This document shows positions 10,159 to 15,915 of a stretch of DNA of 64,000 nt, piece after piece. Source of the stretch: an uncultured Porticoccus sp. (GTDB taxonomy: Bacteria; Pseudomonadota; Gammaproteobacteria; Pseudomonadales; Porticoccaceae). A model generated the notes under the pieces. It had not been told where the DNA came from. It did no database searches and saw only the letters and a list, made by a program, of their open reading frames with translations. Both the position numbers and the translations under genes were made by a program. How positions within the stretch are numbered: position 1 is the stretch's first letter; every line of letters begins with the position of its first letter. The DNA is taken from NCBI GenBank assembly GCA_947259505.1, contig CAMYLT010000008.1, positions 558,001 through 622,000 of the forward strand, read 5' to 3'.

Positions 10159-11363
10159 GTGAATTCCTCATGCCCTCCCTGGGGGCCGACATGGAAGAGG
10201 CCACCCTGGTGCAGTGGCTGGTAAGGCCCGGCGACCCGGTCAAACACGGCGATGTGATTGCCGTGGTGGAAACCACCAAAGGTGCCATAGAAATCGAGGT
10301 GTTTGACGACGGGGTCGTGGGAGAGTTGCTCGTGCGAGAAGGTGAAAAAGCGCCGGTGGGTACCCCGCTGGCCAAAATTCTCAGTGGAACGGAACAACCC
10401 CCATCCACTGAGGTGGCAAAGCCACAACCCAAAGGTGCGGGACCGAGTCAAGAGGCGCCACAACTGGATCCGAAGCCTCATCTGGATAAAGAGCTTCAGT
10501 TCGAGGAACAAACCCAGCCCAAGCACGAAAAAGTACCCCGTGCGTCGCCGGCGGCAAGAAAACGCGCTGCGGAACTCGACATCGACCTGGTTACGATCAC
10601 TGGCTCCGGACCCGCCGGCGCTGTCACCCTGGCGGATGTGGAGTTGGAGGTGGAGAGTGCAGCGAAACAACTCGGCGGGGAGCTGACAGGGCGCTTCGAC
10701 AGGGAGGCCATGCGCCAGACCATTGCCGCGGCCATGGCCCGCTCGAAACGGGAAATACCTCATTATTACCTGGCCACTACCGTCGATATGCGGCGCGCGC
10801 TGGCCTGGCTGCAGGACTACAACCGGAAGAGGGATATCAAGGCACGGCTCTCCTACCTGGTACTGACCCTCAAAGCCATCGCCCTGGCACTGCGCAAGGT
10901 TCCGGAATTGAACGGTTTTTATACCGACAATGCCTTCCATCCCGCCAAATCCGTAAACATCGGCATGGCCGTATCCCTCCGCGGCGGCGGCCTGATAGCA
11001 CCATCCCTGGGCCAGGTGGATCAAAGTCCGCTGGAAAACATCATGATCCGCATGAACGACCTGATCGAACGCACCCGCCGCGGTACATTGCGGGCCACCG
11101 AACTATCCTCTGGGACTATCACCCTTAGCAATATGGGAGAGCGGGGCGTGGAAACACTGTTTGGCGTGATTACTCCTCCCCAGGTAGCCCTGGTGGGACT
11201 GGGCAAGCTGGTGGACAGACCCCTGGCGGAAAACGGTCAGGTCATTGTCAGCCCACAAATGCAGATTACACTTTCCGCTGATCACCGCGCCAGTGACGGA
11301 CACCGGGGAGCCATGTTTCTCAACACCGTCGACAACCTGTTGCAAACCCCCGAGGGACTATGA
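10155..11363 (+). CDS. Dihydrolipoamide acyltransferase (E2) of 2-oxoacid dehydrogenase complex
   Basis: 402 residues. Layout: one N-terminal lipoyl domain with the lipoyl-lysine in [14 protein letters not shown], a linker, a peripheral E1/E3-binding domain ([14 protein letters not shown] ... [15 protein letters not shown]), and a C-terminal catalytic domain ending with the active-site histidine motif [11 protein letters not shown] (the family norm is DHRxxDG). It moves the acyl group from E1 via lipoate to an acceptor, normally CoA. The ATG at 10155 overlaps the E1 beta stop; the longer frame from 10053 lies within E1 beta. The following ACP gene overlaps its end by four bases. Confidence 0.9.
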   Translation: MSEFLMPSLGADMEEATLVQWLVRPGDPVKHGDVIAVVETTKGAIEIEVFDDGVVGELLVREGEKAPVGTPLAKILSGTEQPPSTEVAKPQPKGAGPSQEAPQLDPKPHLDKELQFEEQTQPKHEKVPRASPAARKRAAELDIDLVTITGSGPAGAVTLADVELEVESAAKQLGGELTGRFDREAMRQTIAAAMARSKREIPHYYLATTVDMRRALAWLQDYNRKRDIKARLSYLVLTLKAIALALRKVPELNGFYTDNAFHPAKSVNIGMAVSLRGGGLIAPSLGQVDQSPLENIMIRMNDLIERTRRGTLRATELSSGTITLSNMGERGVETLFGVITPPQVALVGLGKLVDRPLAENGQVIVSPQMQITLSADHRASDGHRGAMFLNTVDNLLQTPEGL

Positions 11364-11608
11364 ACAAAGCGGATATTCACCATTTGATCCTGGAACAGTT
11401 AAGCGAACTGGCGCCGGAGGCAGATCTGGATGAGCTGGATCAAGAAATCGACTTTCGGGAAGCGCTGGATATTGATTCCTTTGACTTTGTGCGCTTTATT
11501 ACCGGTCTGAGCGAAGCATTAGGCGTTGAGGTTCCCGAAGAGGACTACACAAAGCTGGCGACGCTTGTCGGTGCAGAGGCCTATCTCTGTCAAAAAACCG
11601 AAAAATAA
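11360..11608 (+). CDS. Acyl carrier protein of the dehydrogenase operon
   Basis: 82 residues, acidic, four-helix ACP size. The phosphopantetheine attachment serine is in the DIDSFDF motif (cf. DSL in AcpP), with a typical VPEEDYTKL helix III. It overlaps the E2 stop (ATGA), so the two proteins are made together. It is not a fatty-acid synthase ACP by context; a role as alternative acyl acceptor or as a carrier loaded by the ligase or by E2 is inference. The next gene begins 113 bp later. Confidence 0.8.
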   Translation: MNKADIHHLILEQLSELAPEADLDELDQEIDFREALDIDSFDFVRFITGLSEALGVEVPEEDYTKLATLVGAEAYLCQKTEK

Positions 11609-11721
11609 CGAGTGGAAACAAAATAATATCAGGTAGTTAAAATTAGGATCGAACCTCTTTTATAGAAAGTGCCTAGCGCCCGAATTCGATCCTGTGTGAA
11701 GTAAAACAATAGGACCAAGCC

Positions 11722-12180
11722 ATGCAAGTCGAAACACTCAAAGATGTCCTTCACTGGACCAGCAGCTTCCACAAACACCTGTCTGAAGCCCTGCAACAAT
11801 CCTCCATTGAAACGGCAAACACCCGCATCCAGCTGTTGCTCAGCTACCTGGCCGACCACGAACACAAACTGGCCCACGTCATGGATCAGTTCGAGAAAAC
11901 CGGCAGCAAGAATGCGCTGGATACCTGGTGTTACGAATACCTGGACAAAACACCGATTATTAAAAGCAAGCTCGATGCCCATCTATTTGATGACATCGAT
12001 GAAGACCAAGTCATGGTAGTGATTGCCGACCAGCACAGGCAGGTGACCGACTTGTATCGCTATCTGCTGTCCCGTGCGGACATCCCAGCGGCAAAAGAAC
12101 TGCTGCAGTCCCTGGTCGCTCTTGAAGAACACGAAGCAATGCTGATGTCCCAGGCTGCCAACCGGTTGCACGATATCTAA
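11722..12180 (+). CDS. Ferritin-like/rubrerythrin-like helical protein, function unknown
   Basis: 152 residues, almost entirely predicted helix. Two carboxylate/histidine-rich helices suggest a di-iron four-helix bundle: LADHEHKLAHVMDQFE in the first half and ALEEHEAMLMSQAANRL near the C-terminus, with HLFDDID and ADQHRQVTD between. No redox CxxC or rubredoxin domain. It follows the ACP gene on the same strand and may be in the same transcript, but the 113-bp gap leaves room for its own promoter. I cannot name a family; ferritin-like is a fold guess from motif spacing. Confidence 0.6.
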   Translation: MQVETLKDVLHWTSSFHKHLSEALQQSSIETANTRIQLLLSYLADHEHKLAHVMDQFEKTGSKNALDTWCYEYLDKTPIIKSKLDAHLFDDIDEDQVMVVIADQHRQVTDLYRYLLSRADIPAAKELLQSLVALEEHEAMLMSQAANRLHDI

Positions 12181-12191
12181 ACGATTATCAT

Positions 12192-12220
12192 GGAATAACA
12201 CTGCGTCGCAGTGTTATTCC
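12192..12220 (+). terminator. Perfect 14-bp inverted repeat at the end of the dehydrogenase operon
   Basis: GGAATAACACTGCG (12192-12205) and CGCAGTGTTATTCC (12207-12220) are exact reverse complements around one base. The repeat begins 12 bp after the stop of the ferritin-like gene. It has no clear U-run, so termination efficiency is uncertain, but position and strength fit an operon-end hairpin. From here to the attachment site at 12359 nothing else is evident. Confidence 0.65.
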
Positions 12221-12358
12221 ACATCCTCACATACCAATTCATGCAGACGCCTTTTTTACGCCGTACAAAGGGTGACAATCTGTCAAACCACCTGAGTCTA
12301 TATAAAGCCGCGGTGGCCCGATAATTCTGGGATTCACGCCACATCCGCCTCAAGCAAT

Positions 12359-12386
12359 ATTGCGCATAATGTATAGATATACATAT
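12359..12386 (+). other. Left Xer attachment site (attL) of the element
   Basis: XerC arm ATTGCGCATAA, centre TGTATA, then GATATACATAT in place of the XerD arm. The first 17 positions match the right-hand dif at 16 of 17; the last 11 match at only 3. Hybrid structure (chromosomal XerC arm plus phage-derived XerD side) is what XerC-first strand exchange gives. A short palindrome ATGTATA/TATACAT (12369-12384) overlaps the centre. Confidence 0.8.
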
Positions 12387-12735
12387 TGGGTGGGGGTCGG
12401 CGTGTGGCAGGCAGGGCTTGTCCGCCGCCACGCCGCCCACCAGCCAAGGCGCAATCTGTCGAGCGAAGCAATGCGAGCGAGCAGATAAGCGCCGTTATCT
12501 TCTCCCGGGGCTCTCTAATGCCCCGTATTGGTCCCATAATGAGACTATTTGATGCCCCGTATCACTCCGTTAAACGGACTAACTCTGGACTTGCTTCCGC
12601 ACTGATTACCTGGCGCGTATGCGCCATGACTCCCCCTCGTGTAGAGGGGGACAGGGAGGCCGTTAGGCCGGGTGAGGGGGTAAGCTTCTTGTGGCGGTCC
12701 TTGTAACACCGCCACTTAGTCTCATGGGTGAGACT
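12387..12735. other. Hairpin cluster in the element: candidate ssDNA origin/packaging region
   Basis: About 350 bp with no supported gene but five strong inverted repeats: an imperfect GC-rich one (about 12387-12446, GGCGTGTGGC against GCCACGCC), TGGCGC/GCGCCA with loop GTAT (12611-12626), TCCCCCTC/GAGGGGGA (12631-12651), GTGGCGGT/ACCGCCAC (12691-12715) and AGTCTCA/TGAGACT (12718-12735). An additional weaker pairing joins GGCGC..ATCTG near 12449 to CAGAT..GCGCC near 12480. Filamentous phages carry such a hairpin series in the intergenic region for packaging and strand initiation; the assignment here is inference from pattern and place. Confidence 0.5.
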
Positions 12736-12740
12736 TTTCT
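12718..12740 (+). terminator. Rho-independent terminator-like hairpin
   Basis: AGTCTCA (12718-12724), loop TGGG, TGAGACT (12729-12735), followed by TTTCTATTTTTC. Oriented to stop rightward transcription before it enters the oppositely oriented orf175. Confidence 0.6.
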
Positions 12741-13266
12741 ATTTTTCATCCCAAATAAAACCAATAGGATTTTTTTCTTCTTCCGGCTCACATCTTGCTA
12801 TCTTTGCAAACAAGATGTTGATTTGAGTAACGTGCTGGAGAAGCTCTACCGGTTCACCGCTATTTTGTAGGACGCCTTTAAATATGATGATTGATGGGTT
12901 TTTGTATCCAATTTCTCTAAGCCCAAAAGTTAACCCATTAATCATGAGCACTCCCGCCTCAAATTTTTGGTCAAGGCTCTTATCAAACTCGACTGCTTGC
13001 TCATAAAGTATTTTTGCATAATTTTCGGCCATCTCTTTTTTTTGGCTTTCTTCTATGCCTGCTACTATTTGCTGGTCAAGCGGTACTATCTCAGGGAGGT
13101 TTTCCATAATACGGGTCAAATCAGGCCTATATGGTGGCTCACTGTACAAGTTTCGTGTTTGCTCCATGAGTCTAGAAACAACTGATTCGCTAGTAGGCTT
13201 AAGAGCTTCCTCTATAACCTTTTCCATTTCCGTTTTCGGCTCTTCATTAGTTCCATCATCAGCCAT
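12739..13266 (-). CDS. Uncharacterised element protein, 175 aa
   Basis: 175 residues, charged and acidic at the N-terminus (MADDGTNEEPKTEMEKVIEE), no membrane segment or signal. The middle (ENYAKILYEQAVEFDKSLDQ) is helical; the C-terminal half (GLREIGYKNPSIIIFKGVL) is more hydrophobic and probably globular. A good ribosome-binding site (AGGAG, 9 bases before ATG on the minus strand) supports expression. It lies downstream of the XRE repressor (32 bp gap) and is likely co-transcribed with it. I do not recognise a family; in comparable elements this slot holds helper-interaction or immunity functions, but nothing here proves that. Confidence 0.65.
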   Translation of the reverse strand: MADDGTNEEPKTEMEKVIEEALKPTSESVVSRLMEQTRNLYSEPPYRPDLTRIMENLPEIVPLDQQIVAGIEESQKKEMAENYAKILYEQAVEFDKSLDQKFEAGVLMINGLTFGLREIGYKNPSIIIFKGVLQNSGEPVELLQHVTQINILFAKIARCEPEEEKNPIGFIWDEK

Positions 13267-13298
13267 ATTTGATATCTCCTTTATCTAGATAAATGTGC

Positions 13299-13862
13299 TT
13301 ACTTTTGGCGGGACATGCTAGCTAAGTATTCAGCTTCTTCCTTCTGCTTTCGCTCAACTTCTTCAGTGGTTTCTTCACTCTTGATGAGCTCTTCAAGTTC
13401 CTGTTCTTCCATGATGGCCGTCTGTTCATCCAGCTCTATTTCGTAGAGGATATCGTCCCGGCTTAGCCCGCGCCGCATGGCTTCCCCATCGATATCGTAG
13501 TTCAGTTCTCGCATCATGATGCTGGCTGCACAAAACTTGTTGATTACGGAGAGGAGGGTGCCTTTATCTCTCGGCCTGAGCCTCTCTGCTCTCTCTAGAG
13601 CGCTTTTCATCATTCCGGTAAGGCCCGGAGCCTCTTTGTCGAACAAAAGCTTATCAGCGCTGCATCCTAGAGCCGTGGTGAGCTTCTCGATGGTCGATGC
13701 CCTCGGGTCAGTCTCATTACGCTCGATCTTGGATATCTGGGTGATACTCACACCTGCTCGTTCAGCCAGTTCCTCTTGCTTGAGACCGCGTGCCTTTCTC
13801 AGCTTCTGCAGATTTTCGCCCAGTGCCATGTTTCCCGCTTCCGATAGGTGGATTAGTTGCAT
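13299..13862 (-). CDS. XRE-family HTH repressor of the element
   Basis: 187 residues from the ATG at 13862 (preceded by AAGGGG); an internal ATG at 13829 would begin right at the HTH domain (MALGENLQKLRKARGLKQEE) and is an equally possible start. The lambda-repressor-like HTH is clear: LGENLQKLRK..GLKQEELAERAGVSITQISKIERNE. The C-terminal part is highly charged and probably coiled-coil (EEQELEELIKSEETTEEVE). Divergent from the replication gene across a region with three operator-like repeats, the layout of RstR/RstA in CTX-phi and RS1. It likely represses both promoters there (inference). Confidence 0.85.
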   Translation of the reverse strand: MQLIHLSEAGNMALGENLQKLRKARGLKQEELAERAGVSITQISKIERNETDPRASTIEKLTTALGCSADKLLFDKEAPGLTGMMKSALERAERLRPRDKGTLLSVINKFCAASIMMRELNYDIDGEAMRRGLSRDDILYEIELDEQTAIMEEQELEELIKSEETTEEVERKQKEEAEYLASMSRQK

Positions 13863-13879
13863 ATTAAACCCCTTTACTA

Positions 13880-13932
13880 GTGCTATAGCGTTTACAAGTG
13901 CTAAAGCATAAATTAAATTAGTGCTATGGCGC
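13880..13932. promoter_or_regulatory. Three operator-like repeats between repressor and replication gene
   Basis: GTGCTATAGC (13880-13889), GTGCTAAAGC (13898-13907) and GTGCTATGGC (13921-13930, continuing GC) share GTGCTA-N-(A/G)GC; the core of the first, GCTATAGC, is a perfect palindrome. Spacing is 18 and 23 bp. A TTGACA (13935-13940) lies just beyond. This is a plausible array for the XRE repressor controlling divergent promoters. Confidence 0.6.
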
Positions 13933-13958
13933 TATTGACAGGTTTTTGCGCAGGGTAA

Positions 13959-13986
13959 GGAACGGTATTAGTAATACGTTCCTTTT
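13959..13986 (+). other. Hairpin with T-run upstream of the replication gene
   Basis: GGAAC then bulged G then GTATTA pairs with TAATAC-GTTCC (13959-13982), 11 bp with one bulge, followed by TTTT. It sits between the operators and the replication gene. Two readings: an attenuator/terminator limiting rep expression, or the nicking-site hairpin for the gene II/X-type initiator. The sequence alone does not decide. Confidence 0.5.
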
Positions 13987-14025
13987 GTCCCATTTTGGGT
14001 ACATATCGAGGGGTAGGCGGGTTCT

Positions 14026-15072
14026 GTGATTGATTGGGTTTCGGCATTCTTGCCATGTATTCATCCCCCACTAAATGCGGGGCATGTTTGCAAGATTACA
14101 CCTGGTGGTGAGGTCGAGTGGTCGGCACCTTGCCGCATGGTCGTCGAAGGCTCTTTCGAGAAGAATGTCACTGTTAAAAGCCATGGGTCAGATGGTAATG
14201 GCAATGCAACTCATCTGTTTTTTTCTGGCAATCCGTCAAAGTTTCTCCAGGGTCATAATATCTTTGGTTCTGATGACCTGGTGGCGCTCATGGTTGATAC
14301 CTTTGATGTTGTCTGCCAACACCTCGACTTAATCCCTACGTTGACTGATATCAGCCAGGTAAGGGTAGGGGATTACCGACTCACCCGCCTGGATATCAAC
14401 TATTCCTTTGAGCTTCCTTCTCGGGCTGACGTCCTTGCCTGGCTCCGTGCTGCCGAGTTCAAGTCAAAGACCCGGCATGGAAGGCCGTCCTCTAAGGGTG
14501 GATCGCTTTATTGGGGTAAAGGCTCAAAACGCTGGCTCTTAACTGCTTACTGCAAAGCTGAGGAGGTGCAAGTTCCCAAACACCGATTACCAGACTCTCT
14601 GTTAGATACACCATTGATCCCATGGGTGGACAACAAATTGCGCATTGAATTGCGACTTTGCAAGAAAGAACTCGACGAACTGAATTTATCTATGGCCCAA
14701 AGCTGGCTGCCTCATAACGTGATGACTACGTATTTTGACTACCTGAAGAGGCTCAATATGAATGAACAAATTGCACTTAGCACTGAAGAATTGATGAATC
14801 TGCCTCAGCGTCTGCGCTCAACTTATGTTCTTTGGAAGGATGGCCACGATTTGCGCTCAACCATGGCCAAAAACACCTATTACCGACACCGTAAAGAGCT
14901 GATGGAATATGGGATTAATATCGATTTACGCCAAGATTCCATGGATCGATCCAACGTGGTTCCCCTGGTTCGCATTCTCGAAGCCGTACCAGCCCAGATT
15001 CCCACCTGGGCCTTTGATCGTGGCCTGGTGCATTCATCAGCATCTAGAATGCCACTGAGGGCTGTTTCATGA
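14026..15072 (+). CDS. Phage/plasmid replication initiator, gene II/X family
   Basis: 348 residues from GTG at 14026, with GAGGGG upstream. It matches the filamentous-phage gene II/X (Phage_CRI/Phage_X) pattern from memory: the conserved FFSGNPSKFLQGHNIFG segment, then RLTRLDINYSFELPSRADV, GSLYWGKGSKRW and KLRIELRLCKKELDE, with TAYCKAEE and the C-terminal NTYYRHRKELMEYGINI. These proteins nick the double-stranded replicative form to start rolling-circle replication. TLC-phi Cri belongs to this family. The catalytic tyrosine cannot be assigned with confidence; YCKAEE is a candidate. The stop overlaps the next start (ATGA). Confidence 0.87.
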   Translation: MIDWVSAFLPCIHPPLNAGHVCKITPGGEVEWSAPCRMVVEGSFEKNVTVKSHGSDGNGNATHLFFSGNPSKFLQGHNIFGSDDLVALMVDTFDVVCQHLDLIPTLTDISQVRVGDYRLTRLDINYSFELPSRADVLAWLRAAEFKSKTRHGRPSSKGGSLYWGKGSKRWLLTAYCKAEEVQVPKHRLPDSLLDTPLIPWVDNKLRIELRLCKKELDELNLSMAQSWLPHNVMTTYFDYLKRLNMNEQIALSTEELMNLPQRLRSTYVLWKDGHDLRSTMAKNTYYRHRKELMEYGINIDLRQDSMDRSNVVPLVRILEAVPAQIPTWAFDRGLVHSSASRMPLRAVS

Positions 15073-15305
15073 GCGTTGAACTGATTGCTGCACAGAAAAC
15101 AGGCCTTGGCAGAGCTTCAGATGATGATGTCGAGAAGGTGCTTCAGGAACTCGATCTCATGCATGCGATTATCGATGAATGGGCACAGCTTGAGTCTGTC
15201 CGCGCATTCTTGCCAGAACCACTAAACATGTCCTCAACGTTCGCACTCATTACTGAACGCTTCGAGGCTGTTGATTCGGCATTTCGTCGTGTCTTACGTC
15301 CTTAA
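15069..15305 (+). CDS. Small element protein, 78 aa, unknown
   Basis: 78 residues, translationally coupled to the replication gene by ATGA. Mostly helical and acidic (DDDVEKVLQELDLMHAIIDE), no membrane segment, so it does not look like a coat protein. In RS1/CTX-phi the gene after rstA is rstB, involved in integration; positional similarity is all there is here. Its last bases overlap the start region of the next gene. Confidence 0.6.
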   Translation: MSVELIAAQKTGLGRASDDDVEKVLQELDLMHAIIDEWAQLESVRAFLPEPLNMSSTFALITERFEAVDSAFRRVLRP

Positions 15306-15675
15306 TCCGTGGCTGGATGCCACGCATAACCTGACAGAGGCCCGCTTCTTAGCAGGTCTTGGTATTCAGCAATGCATTGATCTTTGTGGTGTGTCAGAGA
15401 GCACCTGGCACCGTTGGCGCCGAGAGCAGCCGCCGCGTTGGGCCACACGATTGATTCTTTCCCAGTGTGGCCATCTGGATCACCTTGGTTGGCACAATTG
15501 GCAGATCCGCGCCGGTCGTTTGTACTTTAACGATTTGTCCTGGAGACATTGGTGGGAACCACAACACCTGGTCATGCCGTTGTTTGGCGTTAAGGATATT
15601 TCGATACTAGCGCCTGAGCAGACTGACAATGTGGCAGGGCTGATTTCCTTGCATAAACCCTCAATGGCCCTCTGA
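15271..15675 (+). CDS. Small element protein with HTH-like segment, 134 aa
   Basis: 134 residues from TTG at 15271; a GTG at 15289 is an alternative start. An HTH-like stretch, LCGVSESTWHRWRREQ, is followed by HLGWHNWQIRAGRLYFN, an arrangement I associate with small DNA-binding phage proteins (DUF3653-like), with moderate confidence. Tryptophan-rich (10 or more W). It is the last gene before dif, overlapping orf78 by 35 or 17 bases depending on start. Perhaps a second regulator or an accessory to Xer recombination; not proven. Confidence 0.65.
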   Translation: MIRHFVVSYVLNPWLDATHNLTEARFLAGLGIQQCIDLCGVSESTWHRWRREQPPRWATRLILSQCGHLDHLGWHNWQIRAGRLYFNDLSWRHWWEPQHLVMPLFGVKDISILAPEQTDNVAGLISLHKPSMAL

Positions 15676-15708
15676 GACTGACTCTCGTGCTTTTCTGGCT
15701 AATCTCGT

Positions 15709-15736
15709 ACTGCGCATAATGTATATTATGTTAAAT
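15709..15736 (+). other. dif: dif site: XerC/XerD chromosome dimer resolution site (also attR of the element)
   Basis: XerC arm ACTGCGCATAA (15709-15719), centre TGTATA (15720-15725), XerD arm TTATGTTAAAT (15726-15736). It matches the E. coli dif known from literature at 26 of 28 positions, the XerD arm and centre being identical. It lies where gene strand bias flips, as expected for the terminus. The left XerC arm is presumably phage-derived after integration. Because the site is complete, dimer resolution is retained and further elements could insert. Confidence 0.9.
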
Positions 15737-15915
15737 AGTGTGTTTGGTCACTCTACATCCGTTATAAAATTAACCTCGCATCCAACCTGCTACCTGGACA
15801 CCCTCCCTGGTTCCCCCTCATACGCAATTAAGGTGCGACAATTTGTCGCATTCCTTACCCAGTATATCCTCCATAAAATTGCGCCAACCAAAATGACCAC
15901 TCAAAAGGATTTATT

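Larger units (their letters stand above)
12359..15736 (+). mobile_element. Xer-integrated filamentous-satellite-phage-like element at dif (IMEX)
   Basis: A unit of 3350 bp (12359 to 15709) is bounded by two Xer-type sites that share the XerC arm and centre. Cargo: two leftward genes (orf175, XRE repressor), a regulatory region, and three rightward genes (gene II/X-type replication initiator, orf78, orf134). There is no integrase, transposase, coat, zot/pI or secretin gene. Integration through host XerC/XerD at dif is known for CTX-phi, RS1, TLC-phi and related elements. The left site has a degenerate XerD arm while the right one is a complete dif, as expected if the phage attP lacked a good XerD arm. 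Lack of morphogenesis genes suggests a satellite needing a helper phage, or a decayed prophage. Confidence 0.85.

Noticed and set aside
12386..12706. 106-aa open frame in the hairpin region of the element
   Set aside because: Starts at the attachment site, runs through several perfect inverted repeats and has Arg/Pro-rich composition from GC-rich stems; not credible as a protein.
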